The translations under genes were made by a program, and so were the position numbers. Below are positions 45,388 to 55,068 of a stretch of 64,000 nt of DNA, in pieces (the first letter of the stretch is position 1; each line of letters begins with the position of its first letter). Origin of the DNA: Ruegeria sp. R14_0 (lineage in GTDB: Bacteria > Pseudomonadota > Alphaproteobacteria > Rhodobacterales > Rhodobacteraceae); the NCBI RefSeq assembly GCF_017743975.1, contig NZ_JAGHRC010000004.1, positions 62,001 to 126,000 of the forward strand, in the 5' to 3' direction. The notes under the pieces are model-generated. The model was not told the origin of the DNA, did not search any database, and saw nothing but the letters and a program-made list of their open reading frames with translations.

Positions 45388-47262
45388 TCACAGAGCTTCG
45401 GTTGCGTCCTGCGGTGCAGGTTCCGTTGGCCCGTCTGTCAGTTTGTACAGCCGCACCTTGCCAGAGCGCCCTTTGAGCGGGAACGTGCCGCAATCCTCCA
45501 GATCAAAAGATGACCCAATCTGCTGGGCCGTCGCTTCACTGATCAATATCTTGGTTTGTTCGTCGCCGGGCAGTTCTCCGGCCAGGGGTTCAATGCGGGC
45601 GCAAGTGTTCACAGTATCGCCGATCACCGTATAATTTGTTCTTTCTGTCGCCCCGATGTTACCTACAATCAGGGGGCCAGTATGAACCGCGATCTTGACG
45701 CCATAGGTCACCCCGGCTTGGCCCATGGCCTGTCTGATTTTCAGCGCCGTCCGGCACGCCCGTTCAGCGTGGTCCACCTGTTCCTGCGGAGCACCCCAAA
45801 ACGCCATCGCAGCATCGCCAATATACTTGTCGAGGGTGCCGCCTTCGGTTTGAATGCACCGGTTCAGGATTTCAAAATGACGGTTCAGCATGTCTGCCGT
45901 GGCTTGCGGCGTCATGGCCTCGGACGCTGGGGTGAACCCGACAATGTCTGCAAACATCACGGTCAGCTCGACCTCTCGCGGTTGCACGAGGTTGGGGTCG
46001 TCGGTGGTCAGCAATTGCCGTACCAGCGCCCGCGGCAAGTAGGTTTCAAACCATCGCAACCCATCCAGCATCTTGTTGAAGGCCACGGCCTGAAGGTTTA
46101 GTTCAGCAACCCGAGATGGGGGAAGATAGTCGATCTGATCCAGATGCAGTTCACTGATCTTGATAGCTTCTTCAGTGGATCTGTGAATGGGCGCGGCAAG
46201 TCTCTTTGCCAGTAGTAATGCGGCAATGACGGACGCCAATAGTAGCCCGCCACTGACAAGCGCTGCGTCGCTGAGCCGGGACCATTGGTTGCTCCAATCA
46301 CTTAATGGCGAATACTGACCGATCACCCAGGGTTCTGCGCCGAAGTCATGAACAGTGCTGGTCAAGACCAGATGCTCGCCATCTGCTCGTTCGACAACAA
46401 AACCATCAAAAGACGCGTCAATGCCCTGAAACTCGGGGGCTTGTGTCAGCATCTGAGAAATCACCGCATCATCCAGAGCGGCGACTGAATGCAACGGCGC
46501 GTCGGCGTTCAACCCATAGCCCGTCAGGTCCAGCAGTTTCGGGTGAGCCAGAACGCGGTTCTTGCCGTACAGTATGAAACCGGTTGCCCCGTATTTCCCG
46601 CCCAGCTCATTTATGAGACCCGAGAAGTGATGCACTGTAGACGACACAAGGATCGCCCCGAGGAACGTGCCGTCCCGGTACGCGGGTATGGTCGCCGAAA
46701 TGTGCGTGCGTCCCTGGTCGAAGAAAGGTTCGTTCCAGAACAGCTGATCATAGTCTTTTATGTCTTCCAGATACCTCAGCGTCCCTGCCGCCGGGGCTTG
46801 GCTAGTTGAGACAAAAGAGGGTCCGTCGGGTTCGGTCACATGCGTGGTGATAAACAGGCTTCCGTCCGGGTAGACGATGGCAAGGTCGCTCAGATAGGGG
46901 GCTGAGGCTGCGACGCCCTTGAAATACGCTTTCAGAAAATCGGTGTCCGACAGGTCAACCTCGCCCGATCTTGCGTCTTCCTCCAGGGATTTGGCCAATT
47001 CCTCGATCGGGGTTGTAAGGCTGAAGACATTGTCCTGAATCGACTCGACAATCATCGCGGCAGAGGTGTTCAGCAGTTCGGTGGTGTTCCGCACGTTTGC
47101 GTAAGTCGACACCAATAGCACCGCGCCCGCCGACAGCGCGACCAAGCCGCCGATGGTCAGTGCCAGCAGAACGGAAATTCTGATCTTTAATCCAGAGCCC
47201 GAACTCGTGCGTTCGCGCGCGACAGTATTGGAGCGCCCTAAGTCTATGTCTCTGCTGGCCAT
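45388..47262 (-). CDS. Membrane class III adenylate cyclase with Cache sensor
   Basis: 624 residues. Two membrane helices (about 30-52 and 336-354) flank a periplasmic double-Cache-like region (residues about 55-330; AIVYPDGSLFITTHV, TIPAYRDGTFLGAILV). A HAMP-like stretch follows, then the cyclase domain (about 430-600) with the metal aspartates in MFADIVGFT and LDKYIGDAAMAFW, and NYTVIGDTVNTCARIE. Expected to make cAMP in response to an external ligand. Faces the AraC gene in convergent orientation with a 16-bp gap. Confidence 0.9.
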   Translation of the reverse strand: MASRDIDLGRSNTVARERTSSGSGLKIRISVLLALTIGGLVALSAGAVLLVSTYANVRNTTELLNTSAAMIVESIQDNVFSLTTPIEELAKSLEEDARSGEVDLSDTDFLKAYFKGVAASAPYLSDLAIVYPDGSLFITTHVTEPDGPSFVSTSQAPAAGTLRYLEDIKDYDQLFWNEPFFDQGRTHISATIPAYRDGTFLGAILVSSTVHHFSGLINELGGKYGATGFILYGKNRVLAHPKLLDLTGYGLNADAPLHSVAALDDAVISQMLTQAPEFQGIDASFDGFVVERADGEHLVLTSTVHDFGAEPWVIGQYSPLSDWSNQWSRLSDAALVSGGLLLASVIAALLLAKRLAAPIHRSTEEAIKISELHLDQIDYLPPSRVAELNLQAVAFNKMLDGLRWFETYLPRALVRQLLTTDDPNLVQPREVELTVMFADIVGFTPASEAMTPQATADMLNRHFEILNRCIQTEGGTLDKYIGDAAMAFWGAPQEQVDHAERACRTALKIRQAMGQAGVTYGVKIAVHTGPLIVGNIGATERTNYTVIGDTVNTCARIEPLAGELPGDEQTKILISEATAQQIGSSFDLEDCGTFPLKGRSGKVRLYKLTDGPTEPAPQDATEAL

Positions 47263-47360
47263 GATTGAACACTATTTGGCTTGCTGGTTCGTTTCAACGC
47301 AGACATGGCCATTGCTCGACCCGTTCCCGCCAAGGCGCACCGAAGGGCAGGTCCGTTGTT

Positions 47361-48056
47361 CTACGAGCCGAGATAGGCGCGCAGGCTTGGCGGAGGGTTT
47401 TCGAACAATGTCTCAGTCTGAGCGGGCGCGTGTACCACCTCGTCCGAGACAAGTATAGTCTGATCGGCAATGCGGCGTGCATCCTGCGGATCGTGGCTGA
47501 CCATCAACAGGGTCGTGTCGGTCTCGGCCACAAGACCTGCGACCAAATCCAGCATTTCAGCCTTGAGTGCTGGCCCCAGAGCGGCAAAGGGCTCGTCCAA
47601 AAGCAAAAGCGCGCGGCGTTGGACCAAAACGCGGGCCAGTGCAACGCGGCTTTGCTGTCCGCCAGACAGTTCTGACGGTCGGCGGTCTCCAAGGCCGGGC
47701 AGGGCAACCCGGTCAAGTGCGGATAGAACCTGTGACTCTTCTTCGGTTGTTAAACGCCTGTTTGGACGCAGACCCAAAGCGACGTTCTGTGCTGCCGTAA
47801 GGTGAGGAAACAGGTTGCCGTCCTGAAACAACATCGCCAAAGGACGCTGACCCGGGTGCAGATTGGAAATGCGCGCGCCGTTCCATACGATCTGGCCTTG
47901 TTTGAGGTCCCGAAACCCGGCGACAGTTTCCAGAAGGGTGGATTTACCTGCACCAGAGGGGCCGATAATCGCCACCTTGGCGCCGGTTTCGATCTCGATG
48001 TCTGCGCTCAGGGTGAAAGATCCGTTTTCGATCACGCAGCGATCAAGCTTCAGCAT
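47361..48056 (-). CDS. thiQ: Thiamine ABC transporter, ATP-binding protein
   Basis: 231 residues, short as ThiQ proteins are. Walker A is GPSGAGKST near residue 33, the Q-loop is in AMLFQDGNLFPHLT (the FQDGNLFPHL form is typical of ThiQ), the signature is LSGGQQSRVAL, Walker B is LLLDEPFAALGP, and the switch histidine is in MVSHDPQDA. Starts inside the end of thiP (14-base overlap). Powers thiamine uptake with ThiB and ThiP under TPP control. Confidence 0.92.
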   Translation of the reverse strand: MLKLDRCVIENGSFTLSADIEIETGAKVAIIGPSGAGKSTLLETVAGFRDLKQGQIVWNGARISNLHPGQRPLAMLFQDGNLFPHLTAAQNVALGLRPNRRLTTEEESQVLSALDRVALPGLGDRRPSELSGGQQSRVALARVLVQRRALLLLDEPFAALGPALKAEMLDLVAGLVAETDTTLLMVSHDPQDARRIADQTILVSDEVVHAPAQTETLFENPPPSLRAYLGS

Positions 48057-49590
48057 GCCAGCGGCCTCCTCGATCCAACAGCCAGAACGCGCCCATTGAC
48101 AGAAACAGCAGCAATAGCGCGCCCCCAGCAGCAGCTTGCATCTGATAGGCTCCCATCAGGCGATAGATTTGCAAGGGTAGGGTTGCAATCTGTGGATCGG
48201 CAAACAGAGCGATCACACCAAGGTCTCCCATCGACAGTGCTGCCCCAAGTCCGGCGGCAAAACCGATCTGAGGGCGCATGCGCGGCAACAGAACGCGGCG
48301 GAGAAACGTCCATTTCCCCATGTTGAGTGACAAGGCCAGACGTCCGTGTCTGGCCGTGATGTCCTTTGCAGCAGGCACCAGAATACGCAAGGCAAAGGGC
48401 AGGGCCATCGCGGCATTCACCAAGGCGGTAACGGGCAAGGCCAGAGTGGTTGGGTTGGCGATAGGGCGGATCAGGATGAACAGGCCGGTGCCAATAACCA
48501 GAGGTGACGCGGCCAGCCCAAGGATCCCGCTCAACTCGACCAGCCCGTACCGGCCGCTTGCAACAGCGGTGGCCATGGGCAGGGCCAGCATCAATAAAAT
48601 GAGCGTGCTGGCTGCTGCAACAAGGACAGAGGTGAGCGCTGCGCGAAGTACCAATGCGGGCATATCAAACACGCCCGCCAGTCCAGAGATTGCGACCGAC
48701 GCCAAGGGCAGCAGCAGAAACGCCGCAGCTGCCGAAATCCAAAATACGTCTAGCGCGGGTGCGCCGCCGTCCCAGCGCCGCAAAGCGCGGTCAAGGCCGG
48801 CGCCAAACCCGTCGCCGCGCGAAAACCTCAACGCGGCCAGGGCTGCCGCAGCGGTCAAAGCCAACTGCAGGGCCGACAAAAGCGCGGCGCGGCCAAGGTC
48901 GAAATCGTAAGTGAATGCCTGATAAATCGCCAGTTCAATTGTGGTTGCCCGGGGCCCTCCGCCCAAGGTGAGGGCAACGGCGAAACTGGTCAGGCAAATC
49001 GCGAAGATTACGGCGACAACACCCGGCAAAGCCCGTTTGAGCATCGGCAACTCGATCAGGCGGAACATCGCCATGCCGTTGCAACCAAGCTGGGCCGCCA
49101 GTCGAAAGCGCTCGGCGGGGATCTCTTGCCAAGCCTGCAGCACAAGGCGCGTGGCCAGAGGAAGGTTGAAAAACACGTGGGCCAGAACAACCCCATGCAA
49201 GCCGTAGATCCGAATGGGCGGCAGGCCGAAAAGGCCCAGTAGGTCAGAAATCCATCCCGATCGGCCGAAGACCTGCAACAGACCGAGGATGGCAACGATG
49301 ACAGGAAGGATGAACGGCGCGCCCAGAAGGGCAATCAACGCGCGGCGACCAGGGAACCGCCGACGGGCCAAAGCACGCGCGACCGGTACCGCCAAGGCTA
49401 CGCTGAACAAAGCGGACAGGACGGCCTGGGTCAGCGTGAACCGCAGTGCAGCCCAATCGGCGGGGCTGAACCCGCCGCTTGTCTCGGCGCGCAGGGCAAC
49501 CGCGGCAAGCGTGCCCAGGATCAGCGCAGCGACCAGCGCCGCTGCACCGATACCCGGCCATGCGCTTACTGGCTTAGCGCGTTCTGCCAT
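48043..49590 (-). CDS. thiP: Thiamine ABC transporter, fused permease
   Basis: 515 residues with about twelve membrane helices in two homologous halves, the duplicated FbpB-like layout of ThiP. The EAA-type loops are visible in each half (WQEIPAERFRLAAQLG near residue 150 and DITARHGRLALSLNMG near 410). It overlaps thiB by 25 bases and thiQ by 14, so all three are translationally coupled. Confidence 0.92.
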   Translation of the reverse strand: MAERAKPVSAWPGIGAAALVAALILGTLAAVALRAETSGGFSPADWAALRFTLTQAVLSALFSVALAVPVARALARRRFPGRRALIALLGAPFILPVIVAILGLLQVFGRSGWISDLLGLFGLPPIRIYGLHGVVLAHVFFNLPLATRLVLQAWQEIPAERFRLAAQLGCNGMAMFRLIELPMLKRALPGVVAVIFAICLTSFAVALTLGGGPRATTIELAIYQAFTYDFDLGRAALLSALQLALTAAAALAALRFSRGDGFGAGLDRALRRWDGGAPALDVFWISAAAAFLLLPLASVAISGLAGVFDMPALVLRAALTSVLVAAASTLILLMLALPMATAVASGRYGLVELSGILGLAASPLVIGTGLFILIRPIANPTTLALPVTALVNAAMALPFALRILVPAAKDITARHGRLALSLNMGKWTFLRRVLLPRMRPQIGFAAGLGAALSMGDLGVIALFADPQIATLPLQIYRLMGAYQMQAAAGGALLLLFLSMGAFWLLDRGGRWHAEA

Positions 49591-50546
49591 TCCGCGAGGG
49601 CCTCATCACGCACTGCGGCGGCTTCATCGGGTGAGAACAGCAGGGACTTGGCAGGCACGGTCAGGGTGTCGAACCCCTCGGGCAGGCCGTCCGCCGGGGT
49701 AACGGCGGGGTACATCCAGTTGGTCGTCGGGATGATCTGCTGGAACGCGTCTGTCACCATGAAATTCAGGAATTGGTCGGCCAGTTCAGGTTGGTCTGTC
49801 GCGGCCAGCTTTGCTGCCACTTCGACCTGCAAATAGTTGCCTTCGTCAAAGGCAGCAGCTGCTTTGCTAGCATCTTCTTCAGCGATCAGGTGATAGGCCG
49901 GAGACGTGGTGTAGCTGAGAACCATTTCGGACTCGCCTTCCAGAAACAGGCCATATGCTTCGGACCAGCCTTTGGTGACGGTCACGATGTTATCGGCCAG
50001 ACCCGCCCAGATCTTGGGCGCTTCGTCGCCATAGGCTGCTTTGACCCACATCAGCAGGCCCAGCCCGGGTGTGGATGAGCGGGGGTCCTGGATAATGATC
50101 TTTGTGTCACTGTCGGCCAAATCGCGGAAATTGGTGGGCGCGGTGGCGTCAGCGTTGTGGACAAAGGCAAAGTAGCCCCAGTCATAGGGCGTAAAGGTGT
50201 CGTCCGACCACTCGATCGGCAGCGCGAAATCGGTCGAAACCGAGTTGGGCGCGAACAATCCGGTTTCCTTTGCCGCCGTGATCAGGTTGGTATCCAGACC
50301 CAGAACCACATCGGCATCCGAGTTTTCGCCTTCAAGCCGGATACGCGATAGCAAGGCCGCGCCGTCTTCAACGCCCACAAGGTTCAGCTCGCATTCGCAC
50401 ACGGCTTCGAACGCTTCTTTGACCTGCGGGCCGGGGCCCCAGTCAGATACAAAGCTGTCATAGGTGTAAACGGTCAGCTGAGGTTTGTCGGCGGCGATGG
50501 CCGACGTTGCACTCAGAATTCCCGCAGCAATCAGCAGATGTTTCAT
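49566..50546 (-). CDS. thiB: Thiamine-binding periplasmic protein
   Basis: 326 residues from ATG 50546, with GGAGG five bases upstream; the ATG at 50558 would put the RBS inside the gene. Signal peptide MKHLLIAAGILSATSAIA. The mature protein starts with the strand LTVYTYDSFVSDWGPG, which is characteristic of TbpA/ThiB, and carries IIQDPRSSTPGLGLLMWV in the middle. Binds thiamine (and probably its phosphates) for ThiPQ. Directly preceded by a TPP riboswitch. Confidence 0.93.
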   Translation of the reverse strand: MKHLLIAAGILSATSAIAADKPQLTVYTYDSFVSDWGPGPQVKEAFEAVCECELNLVGVEDGAALLSRIRLEGENSDADVVLGLDTNLITAAKETGLFAPNSVSTDFALPIEWSDDTFTPYDWGYFAFVHNADATAPTNFRDLADSDTKIIIQDPRSSTPGLGLLMWVKAAYGDEAPKIWAGLADNIVTVTKGWSEAYGLFLEGESEMVLSYTTSPAYHLIAEEDASKAAAAFDEGNYLQVEVAAKLAATDQPELADQFLNFMVTDAFQQIIPTTNWMYPAVTPADGLPEGFDTLTVPAKSLLFSPDEAAAVRDEALAEWQNALSQ

Positions 50547-50590
50547 GTCATCCTCCATTGCGGCGAGAGGGCAAGGATGGATGAAACCGA

Positions 50591-50685
50591 AACCCTTCCC
50601 TCCGCCGGTTCTAGCCGGTTCAGGTTCTACGGGTTCGCCAAAGGCATCTCAGCGCGGCAGGCCGCGCACCCCGAGGTAAAGGTGT
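50591..50685 (-). promoter_or_regulatory. TPP (THI-box) riboswitch upstream of thiBPQ
   Basis: Read on the minus strand the segment contains the conserved blocks in order: CUCGGGGUGC, GCUGAGAUG, CGAACCCGUAGAACCUGA, and a GGCUAG-GGAGGGAAG end, with a GC-rich P3 arm (GCGGC/GCCGC) between the first two. These are the diagnostic bases of the thiamine-pyrophosphate aptamer. About 45 bases separate it from the thiB start, so control of translation or a short antiterminator switch is likely. Confidence 0.95.
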
Positions 50686-50743
50686 CACTAGGAGGGATTG
50701 GTGCGAAAGACAACCATATTCGGCAACATGGAGGCGATCCGGG

Positions 50744-50779
50744 GCCCTCTGAACCAATTGGATGCATGGTTCAGAGGGC
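50744..50779 (-). terminator. Hairpin after the ion-transporter gene
   Basis: A 13-bp perfect inverted repeat (GCCCTCTGAACCA / TGGTTCAGAGGGC) with a ten-base loop lies eight bases beyond the transporter stop codon. No T-run follows on the minus strand, so it may stabilise the 3' end rather than terminate alone. Confidence 0.5.
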
Positions 50780-50786
50780 TATACGA

Positions 50787-52151
50787 TCAGAAGTAGCGCA
50801 GCCAGATATACACGTTCGCGATCATCAGGGTCAGGATCATGATCGGGAATGCGATTTTGGCAAATGCGATAAAGCCGATGGGTTGTTTGGCCTTTTCCGC
50901 GAATGCAGCCACGGTCAGGTTGGCGCTTGCCCCCAGCAGGGTGCCGTTGCCACCCAGACAAGCCCCAAGTGCCAGCGACCACCACAACGGCTCAATCGCG
51001 TCCTTGCCGCCAAAGGTGTCGGCGGTGGACTCGATCAGCGGGATCATTGTTGCGACAAACGGAATGTTATCCAGAATGGCCGACAGGATGCCGGAGGCCC
51101 AGAAGATGAAAAACGCGGTCCACATCATATCGCCCTGGGTAAGCTCCAGCACTTTTTCTCCGAAGAAGGCTAGAAGCCCGACGTGCTCGACCCCGGCAAC
51201 AATGACAAACAGGCCGCCGAAGAAAAAGATCGTGACCCATTCCACCTCACCAAAGATGTGGTGCACGGACTCGGTCTGTTCTTCACCGTGCTGATGACCG
51301 TAGGCCAGCAGCATCAGCAGGCCGGCACCGGCCAGTGCCGAGGTGCCCGGCTGAATGCCGTAGCTGTGCCCCAAGGTGAAGCCAAGCAAGACCAGTGCCA
51401 GAACAGATAGGGATTTGATCATCAAAGGCACATCGGTCACCGCTTCGGATTCGTTGAATCCCATGATCCGTTCACTGGCCGATTTCGGAATTCTGGCAAG
51501 TTCCTTGCGGTTCATCAGATAGATAATGCCGGTCAGAACAACCAGACAAATGGCAGAAATGGGGGCCAGGTTCACCACAAATTGGTTGAAGCTCAGCCCA
51601 GCGGCCGAGCCGATGATGATGTTGGGCGGGTCACCAATCAGGGTGGCGGTGCCGCCAACGTTCGACGCGAGGATTTCGGCAATAAAGAACGGAAAGACCC
51701 GCGTTTCCAGCGCTTCGGTGATCAGCAGCGTGATCGGAGCAATCAGCAACACGGTGGTCACGTTGTCCAACAGCGCCGAGAATACAGCTGTGATCAGGGT
51801 CAACATGATCAGAATGCCGGTTGGATTTGCCTTCACCGATTTTGCAGCCTTGATCGCTACGTACTGGAAGAGGCCACATTTACTGGTGATCCCCACGATC
51901 ACCATCATGCCGATCAGCAGGGCCAGAGTGTTGGAATCAACCCCGGCCACCGCCTGCTCTTGGTTGATGATGCCGAACAGGACCATCAGCGATGCGCCCA
52001 GCATTGCCAGAATGGCGCGGTTGACCTTTTCAGTGATCAGGACCGCATAGACCAGGATCAGAATGCCTGTTGCGACCCAAAGGGGATCGATTCCCAATAG
52101 TTGTGGAACAGAGAGAGTGGCCTCTCCGTGTGACGTCGAATGCGTTGCCAA
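50787..52151 (-). CDS. NhaD/ArsB-type (SLC13-like) ion transporter
   Basis: 454 residues with eleven or twelve membrane helices. Two half-repeats carry the hairpin motifs of the ion-transporter superfamily: SALLDNVTTVLLIAP with GGTATLIGDPPNIIIG in the first half, and SAILDNIPFVATMIP with GGNGTLLGASANL in the second. These fit Na+/H+ antiporters of NhaD type and ArsB-like carriers. Substrate not settled by sequence. Lies 24 bp after a CBS-domain gene on the same strand, likely its regulatory partner. Confidence 0.82.
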   Translation of the reverse strand: MATHSTSHGEATLSVPQLLGIDPLWVATGILILVYAVLITEKVNRAILAMLGASLMVLFGIINQEQAVAGVDSNTLALLIGMMVIVGITSKCGLFQYVAIKAAKSVKANPTGILIMLTLITAVFSALLDNVTTVLLIAPITLLITEALETRVFPFFIAEILASNVGGTATLIGDPPNIIIGSAAGLSFNQFVVNLAPISAICLVVLTGIIYLMNRKELARIPKSASERIMGFNESEAVTDVPLMIKSLSVLALVLLGFTLGHSYGIQPGTSALAGAGLLMLLAYGHQHGEEQTESVHHIFGEVEWVTIFFFGGLFVIVAGVEHVGLLAFFGEKVLELTQGDMMWTAFFIFWASGILSAILDNIPFVATMIPLIESTADTFGGKDAIEPLWWSLALGACLGGNGTLLGASANLTVAAFAEKAKQPIGFIAFAKIAFPIMILTLMIANVYIWLRYF

Positions 52152-52175
52152 GGTTTTAGTCCGGTTTGTAGGGGG

Positions 52176-52664
52176 TTAGCTGAGAGCGCGATCCAGAAGC
52201 GAGTTGGCGCTGACTGTGCCAACAAAACGGTTGGTTTCGGGCTCAACAAGGATCACGTGCCGTTTGTATTTGTAGATCAGGAAGATGCCCTCCATGACAG
52301 GCGTGTCGGGGGCAGCCACGGGGATGTTCGAGGGCCTCGACATGTTGTCGCGGACCTTCTCGGTCTTGAGCCTATCCAGCTGCTGTTCGAAATCGTCCCG
52401 CGTCAGGTTCATAAAGCTCAGCGATTCGATGGCGACGCGCGATGCATCATCATTCAAGCCAATGGTTGCGGCCTTCGGCAGGATCAGTTTCAGCAATGTC
52501 GGCGCGGTGAATACCCCAACATAGGTTCCGTCGGAGTCGACCACCGGCAAAAACCGGGCGCGACTGCGGCGTATGATGTTGAAGGCTGTGGCGACGCTTT
52601 CGTCGGGCAGAATGGTCTTTTGTACCTCTGGCGGTACCATTACGTCATAGCAGGTCAGGCCCAT
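52176..52664 (-). CDS. CBS-domain protein
   Basis: 162 residues made of two CBS motifs: one near residues 8-62 (VMVPPEVQKTILPDESVATAF; FLPVVDSDGTYVGVF) and one near 103-160 (VRDNMSRPSNIPVAAPDTPV; HVILVEPETNRFVGTVS), with a helical linker. CBS pairs bind adenine nucleotides. As the first gene of a two-gene operon with the ion transporter it probably gates or tunes transport. Confidence 0.85.
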   Translation of the reverse strand: MGLTCYDVMVPPEVQKTILPDESVATAFNIIRRSRARFLPVVDSDGTYVGVFTAPTLLKLILPKAATIGLNDDASRVAIESLSFMNLTRDDFEQQLDRLKTEKVRDNMSRPSNIPVAAPDTPVMEGIFLIYKYKRHVILVEPETNRFVGTVSANSLLDRALS

Positions 52665-52867
52665 GCTTTTCCTCTGACTTCGCGTGGCGTCAGGTGGGGA
52701 ACCACCAAAAAAGCCACAGAAAAACGCCCTGCCGAGGCCGGTTCAAGCCTGTTTGAGCGAATCAAAATTTGTAGATGCGCACTGATTCCATCGCCGGTCG
52801 GAATTGACCAGCCCTGATTCGAGATTAGGTCGCGATTCCCCTACGCGAAGTCGCCCACAGAAGTGGC

Positions 52868-54817
52868 TTACTGTCTTTGCAAGAAGTCCGGGCCACCCCT
52901 GTGGCGGGGAAAGCCGTAGCCGTTCACGAAAACCACATCGATGTCGCCGGGTCGGGCGGCAACGCCCTCATCAAGAATTGCCAAGCCTTCTTGCGCCAGT
53001 GCTTCCATGCAGCGCGACGCAATCTGTTCTTCGCTCAGCTTGCCTGGGGTCACTCCGTAGTCACGGGCAGTATCGGCAATCAAGTCCAATACCATTTGGT
53101 CTGTGGCTGCCCCGTCCGGGCTGTAAGAGTAGAAACCGGCCCCAGATTTGCGACCTTTGCGACCAGCCTCAACCAACGCATCGTGCACTTTGAAAGCATA
53201 AGGGTGGACCCTGTCACCGGGCAGGGATTTTCGCATCAGATAGCCCACATCAATTCCTGACAGATCAAGCACCTGAAACGGCCCCATGGCCATTCCGAAA
53301 TTGCGCAGCGCTTGATCTACGATCTCAGGCGACCCTGTTTCCAAAAGAAGAAGCCCGGCCGCTTTCTGGTAGCTTTGATACATTCGGTTTCCGATGAAGC
53401 CGTGGCAATTGCCTGCGATGACGCCGGTTTTGCCCAGTTTCTTCATCATTTGTGCCAAGGTCGCCAGAACCCATGGCGCAACTTGATCGGTGCGCACGAT
53501 CTCGACCAGTTTCATTACATGCGCGGGGCTGAAAAAGTGCAGGCCAGCAACTTGATCGGGCCTGTCCGTGGCGTTCGCAATTGTGCTGACGTCCAGATAG
53601 GACGTGTTCGTTGCTAATATCGCCGATGGCTTGCAGGCCTTGTCGAGCCGGGCAAAGATTTCTTTCTTTACCTCCAGCAGCTCAACGGCGGCTTCTATGA
53701 CCAGATCGACATCAGCCAGATCCGCATAGTCGGTCGTTGGGTGCACCAAGGGTAAAATCTCGGCAGCCCGCCCTTGCGTCAGCTTTCCACGTTTAACGCT
53801 TTGCGAAAGGTTTTCGCGAATGCGGTCGATACCTGTAGCGGCAGCCTCGGCTGAGATTTCGACCAACGTGACGGAAATCCCATTTGTGGCAAAGAATTGA
53901 GCGATTCCCGCGCCCATAGTGCCTGCGCCGATTACGCCGACCGACACAATCTGGCGGGCCACAGACGGATCAACGCCTTCGATCTTCGCACTGGCGCGTT
54001 CGGCTGCAAATATATGGCGCAAGGCTTTGGACTGCGGGCTTTTGCGCAGTTTCAGCGACAACGCGCGTTCCGTCGCCTTTCCCGCATCCACATCTGTTCC
54101 GGTTGCTGCCTCGATCGCATCAATGACAGCCAGGGGCGCATCCAGCCCGCGTTTGCGTTTGGCACACTTCGCGCGCCACTGGTCAAACAGGTCATGGGAA
54201 AAGCTGTCTGGCGCAATGGCCTGGTTCAGCTTGCGCGCAGTCTGACCCTGGGCGACAATTTTCCGGGCAAACTCAATGGCGTCTGGTTCCAGATCGTCAA
54301 CGATCTGGTCGATTAACCCTGTAGAGAGCGCCGCTTCGGTCCCGACCGGTTTGCCTTCAACCGCCATGTTCAAAGCTGGCTCAACGCCGATAAGCCGGGG
54401 CAGCCGTTGGGTGCCGCCCGCACCGGGGACAAAGCCAAGATTAACTTCGGGCAGGCCGAACCGGGTGCCGGGAACGGCGACGCGATGGGAACAGGACAGC
54501 GCTATCTCAAGCCCACCGCCCAAGGCCTGACCATGAATTGCTGCGACCAGTGGTTTCGAGCAACGCTCGATAGTGTCGGTCAGATCGTTCAGATGCGGGG
54601 GCAGCGGGGGCTTTCCCAGTTCAGAGATATCGGCCCCGGCCATGAACGTGCGGCCAGCGCACAAGATGACTGCAGCCTTTACCTCGGTGTCTGCCTCGAT
54701 TGCAGAAACGGCATCTTCCAGACCTTGCCGAACAGCTTGTGAAATTGCATTCACCGGAGGGTTGTCGACCCGAATGACCGCAATCGCGCCATGCTTTGTA
54801 GTGGTTGTCACAGTCAT
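52868..54817 (-). CDS. Bifunctional enoyl-CoA hydratase / 3-hydroxyacyl-CoA dehydrogenase (FadB/FadJ-like)
   Basis: 649 residues from ATG 54817 (MTVTTTTKHGAIAVIRV); the longer frame to 54856 has no better RBS. Residues 1-190 form the crotonase domain (AGADISEL; GQALGGGLEIALSC with the oxyanion glycines; PEVNLGFVPGAGGTQR with the catalytic glutamate). From about 290 the NAD-binding dehydrogenase follows (VGVIGAGTMGAGIAQFF), with the FFSPAHVMKLVEIVR histidine region and a C-terminal helical domain (GNCHGFIGNRM). Shorter than E. coli FadB (729). Acts in beta-oxidation; divergent from the ligase operon. Confidence 0.9.
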   Translation of the reverse strand: MTVTTTTKHGAIAVIRVDNPPVNAISQAVRQGLEDAVSAIEADTEVKAAVILCAGRTFMAGADISELGKPPLPPHLNDLTDTIERCSKPLVAAIHGQALGGGLEIALSCSHRVAVPGTRFGLPEVNLGFVPGAGGTQRLPRLIGVEPALNMAVEGKPVGTEAALSTGLIDQIVDDLEPDAIEFARKIVAQGQTARKLNQAIAPDSFSHDLFDQWRAKCAKRKRGLDAPLAVIDAIEAATGTDVDAGKATERALSLKLRKSPQSKALRHIFAAERASAKIEGVDPSVARQIVSVGVIGAGTMGAGIAQFFATNGISVTLVEISAEAAATGIDRIRENLSQSVKRGKLTQGRAAEILPLVHPTTDYADLADVDLVIEAAVELLEVKKEIFARLDKACKPSAILATNTSYLDVSTIANATDRPDQVAGLHFFSPAHVMKLVEIVRTDQVAPWVLATLAQMMKKLGKTGVIAGNCHGFIGNRMYQSYQKAAGLLLLETGSPEIVDQALRNFGMAMGPFQVLDLSGIDVGYLMRKSLPGDRVHPYAFKVHDALVEAGRKGRKSGAGFYSYSPDGAATDQMVLDLIADTARDYGVTPGKLSEEQIASRCMEALAQEGLAILDEGVAARPGDIDVVFVNGYGFPRHRGGPDFLQRQ

Positions 54818-55068
54818 GGCCGCCCCCGGTAATGTTGTTGTGGCTGAGGCTCTCACTAGCTCTTTTTCGGGGCAATCAAAAATATGATGTTGTGATGCAG
54901 TCTATCGATTTTTTGTATGGGGCGTCTCTGCAGAGCATAACAAAATCAGATGGCGTGCAGAGGTAAATAGTATTTTCCGAGATTTGTTCAGAGCCCTAAC
55001 CTTGCCGAAACTGACCACAGCTGCGCGCATCTCGTTTTGCGCTCTTGGCCCTATGCAAGGAAGTTGCA

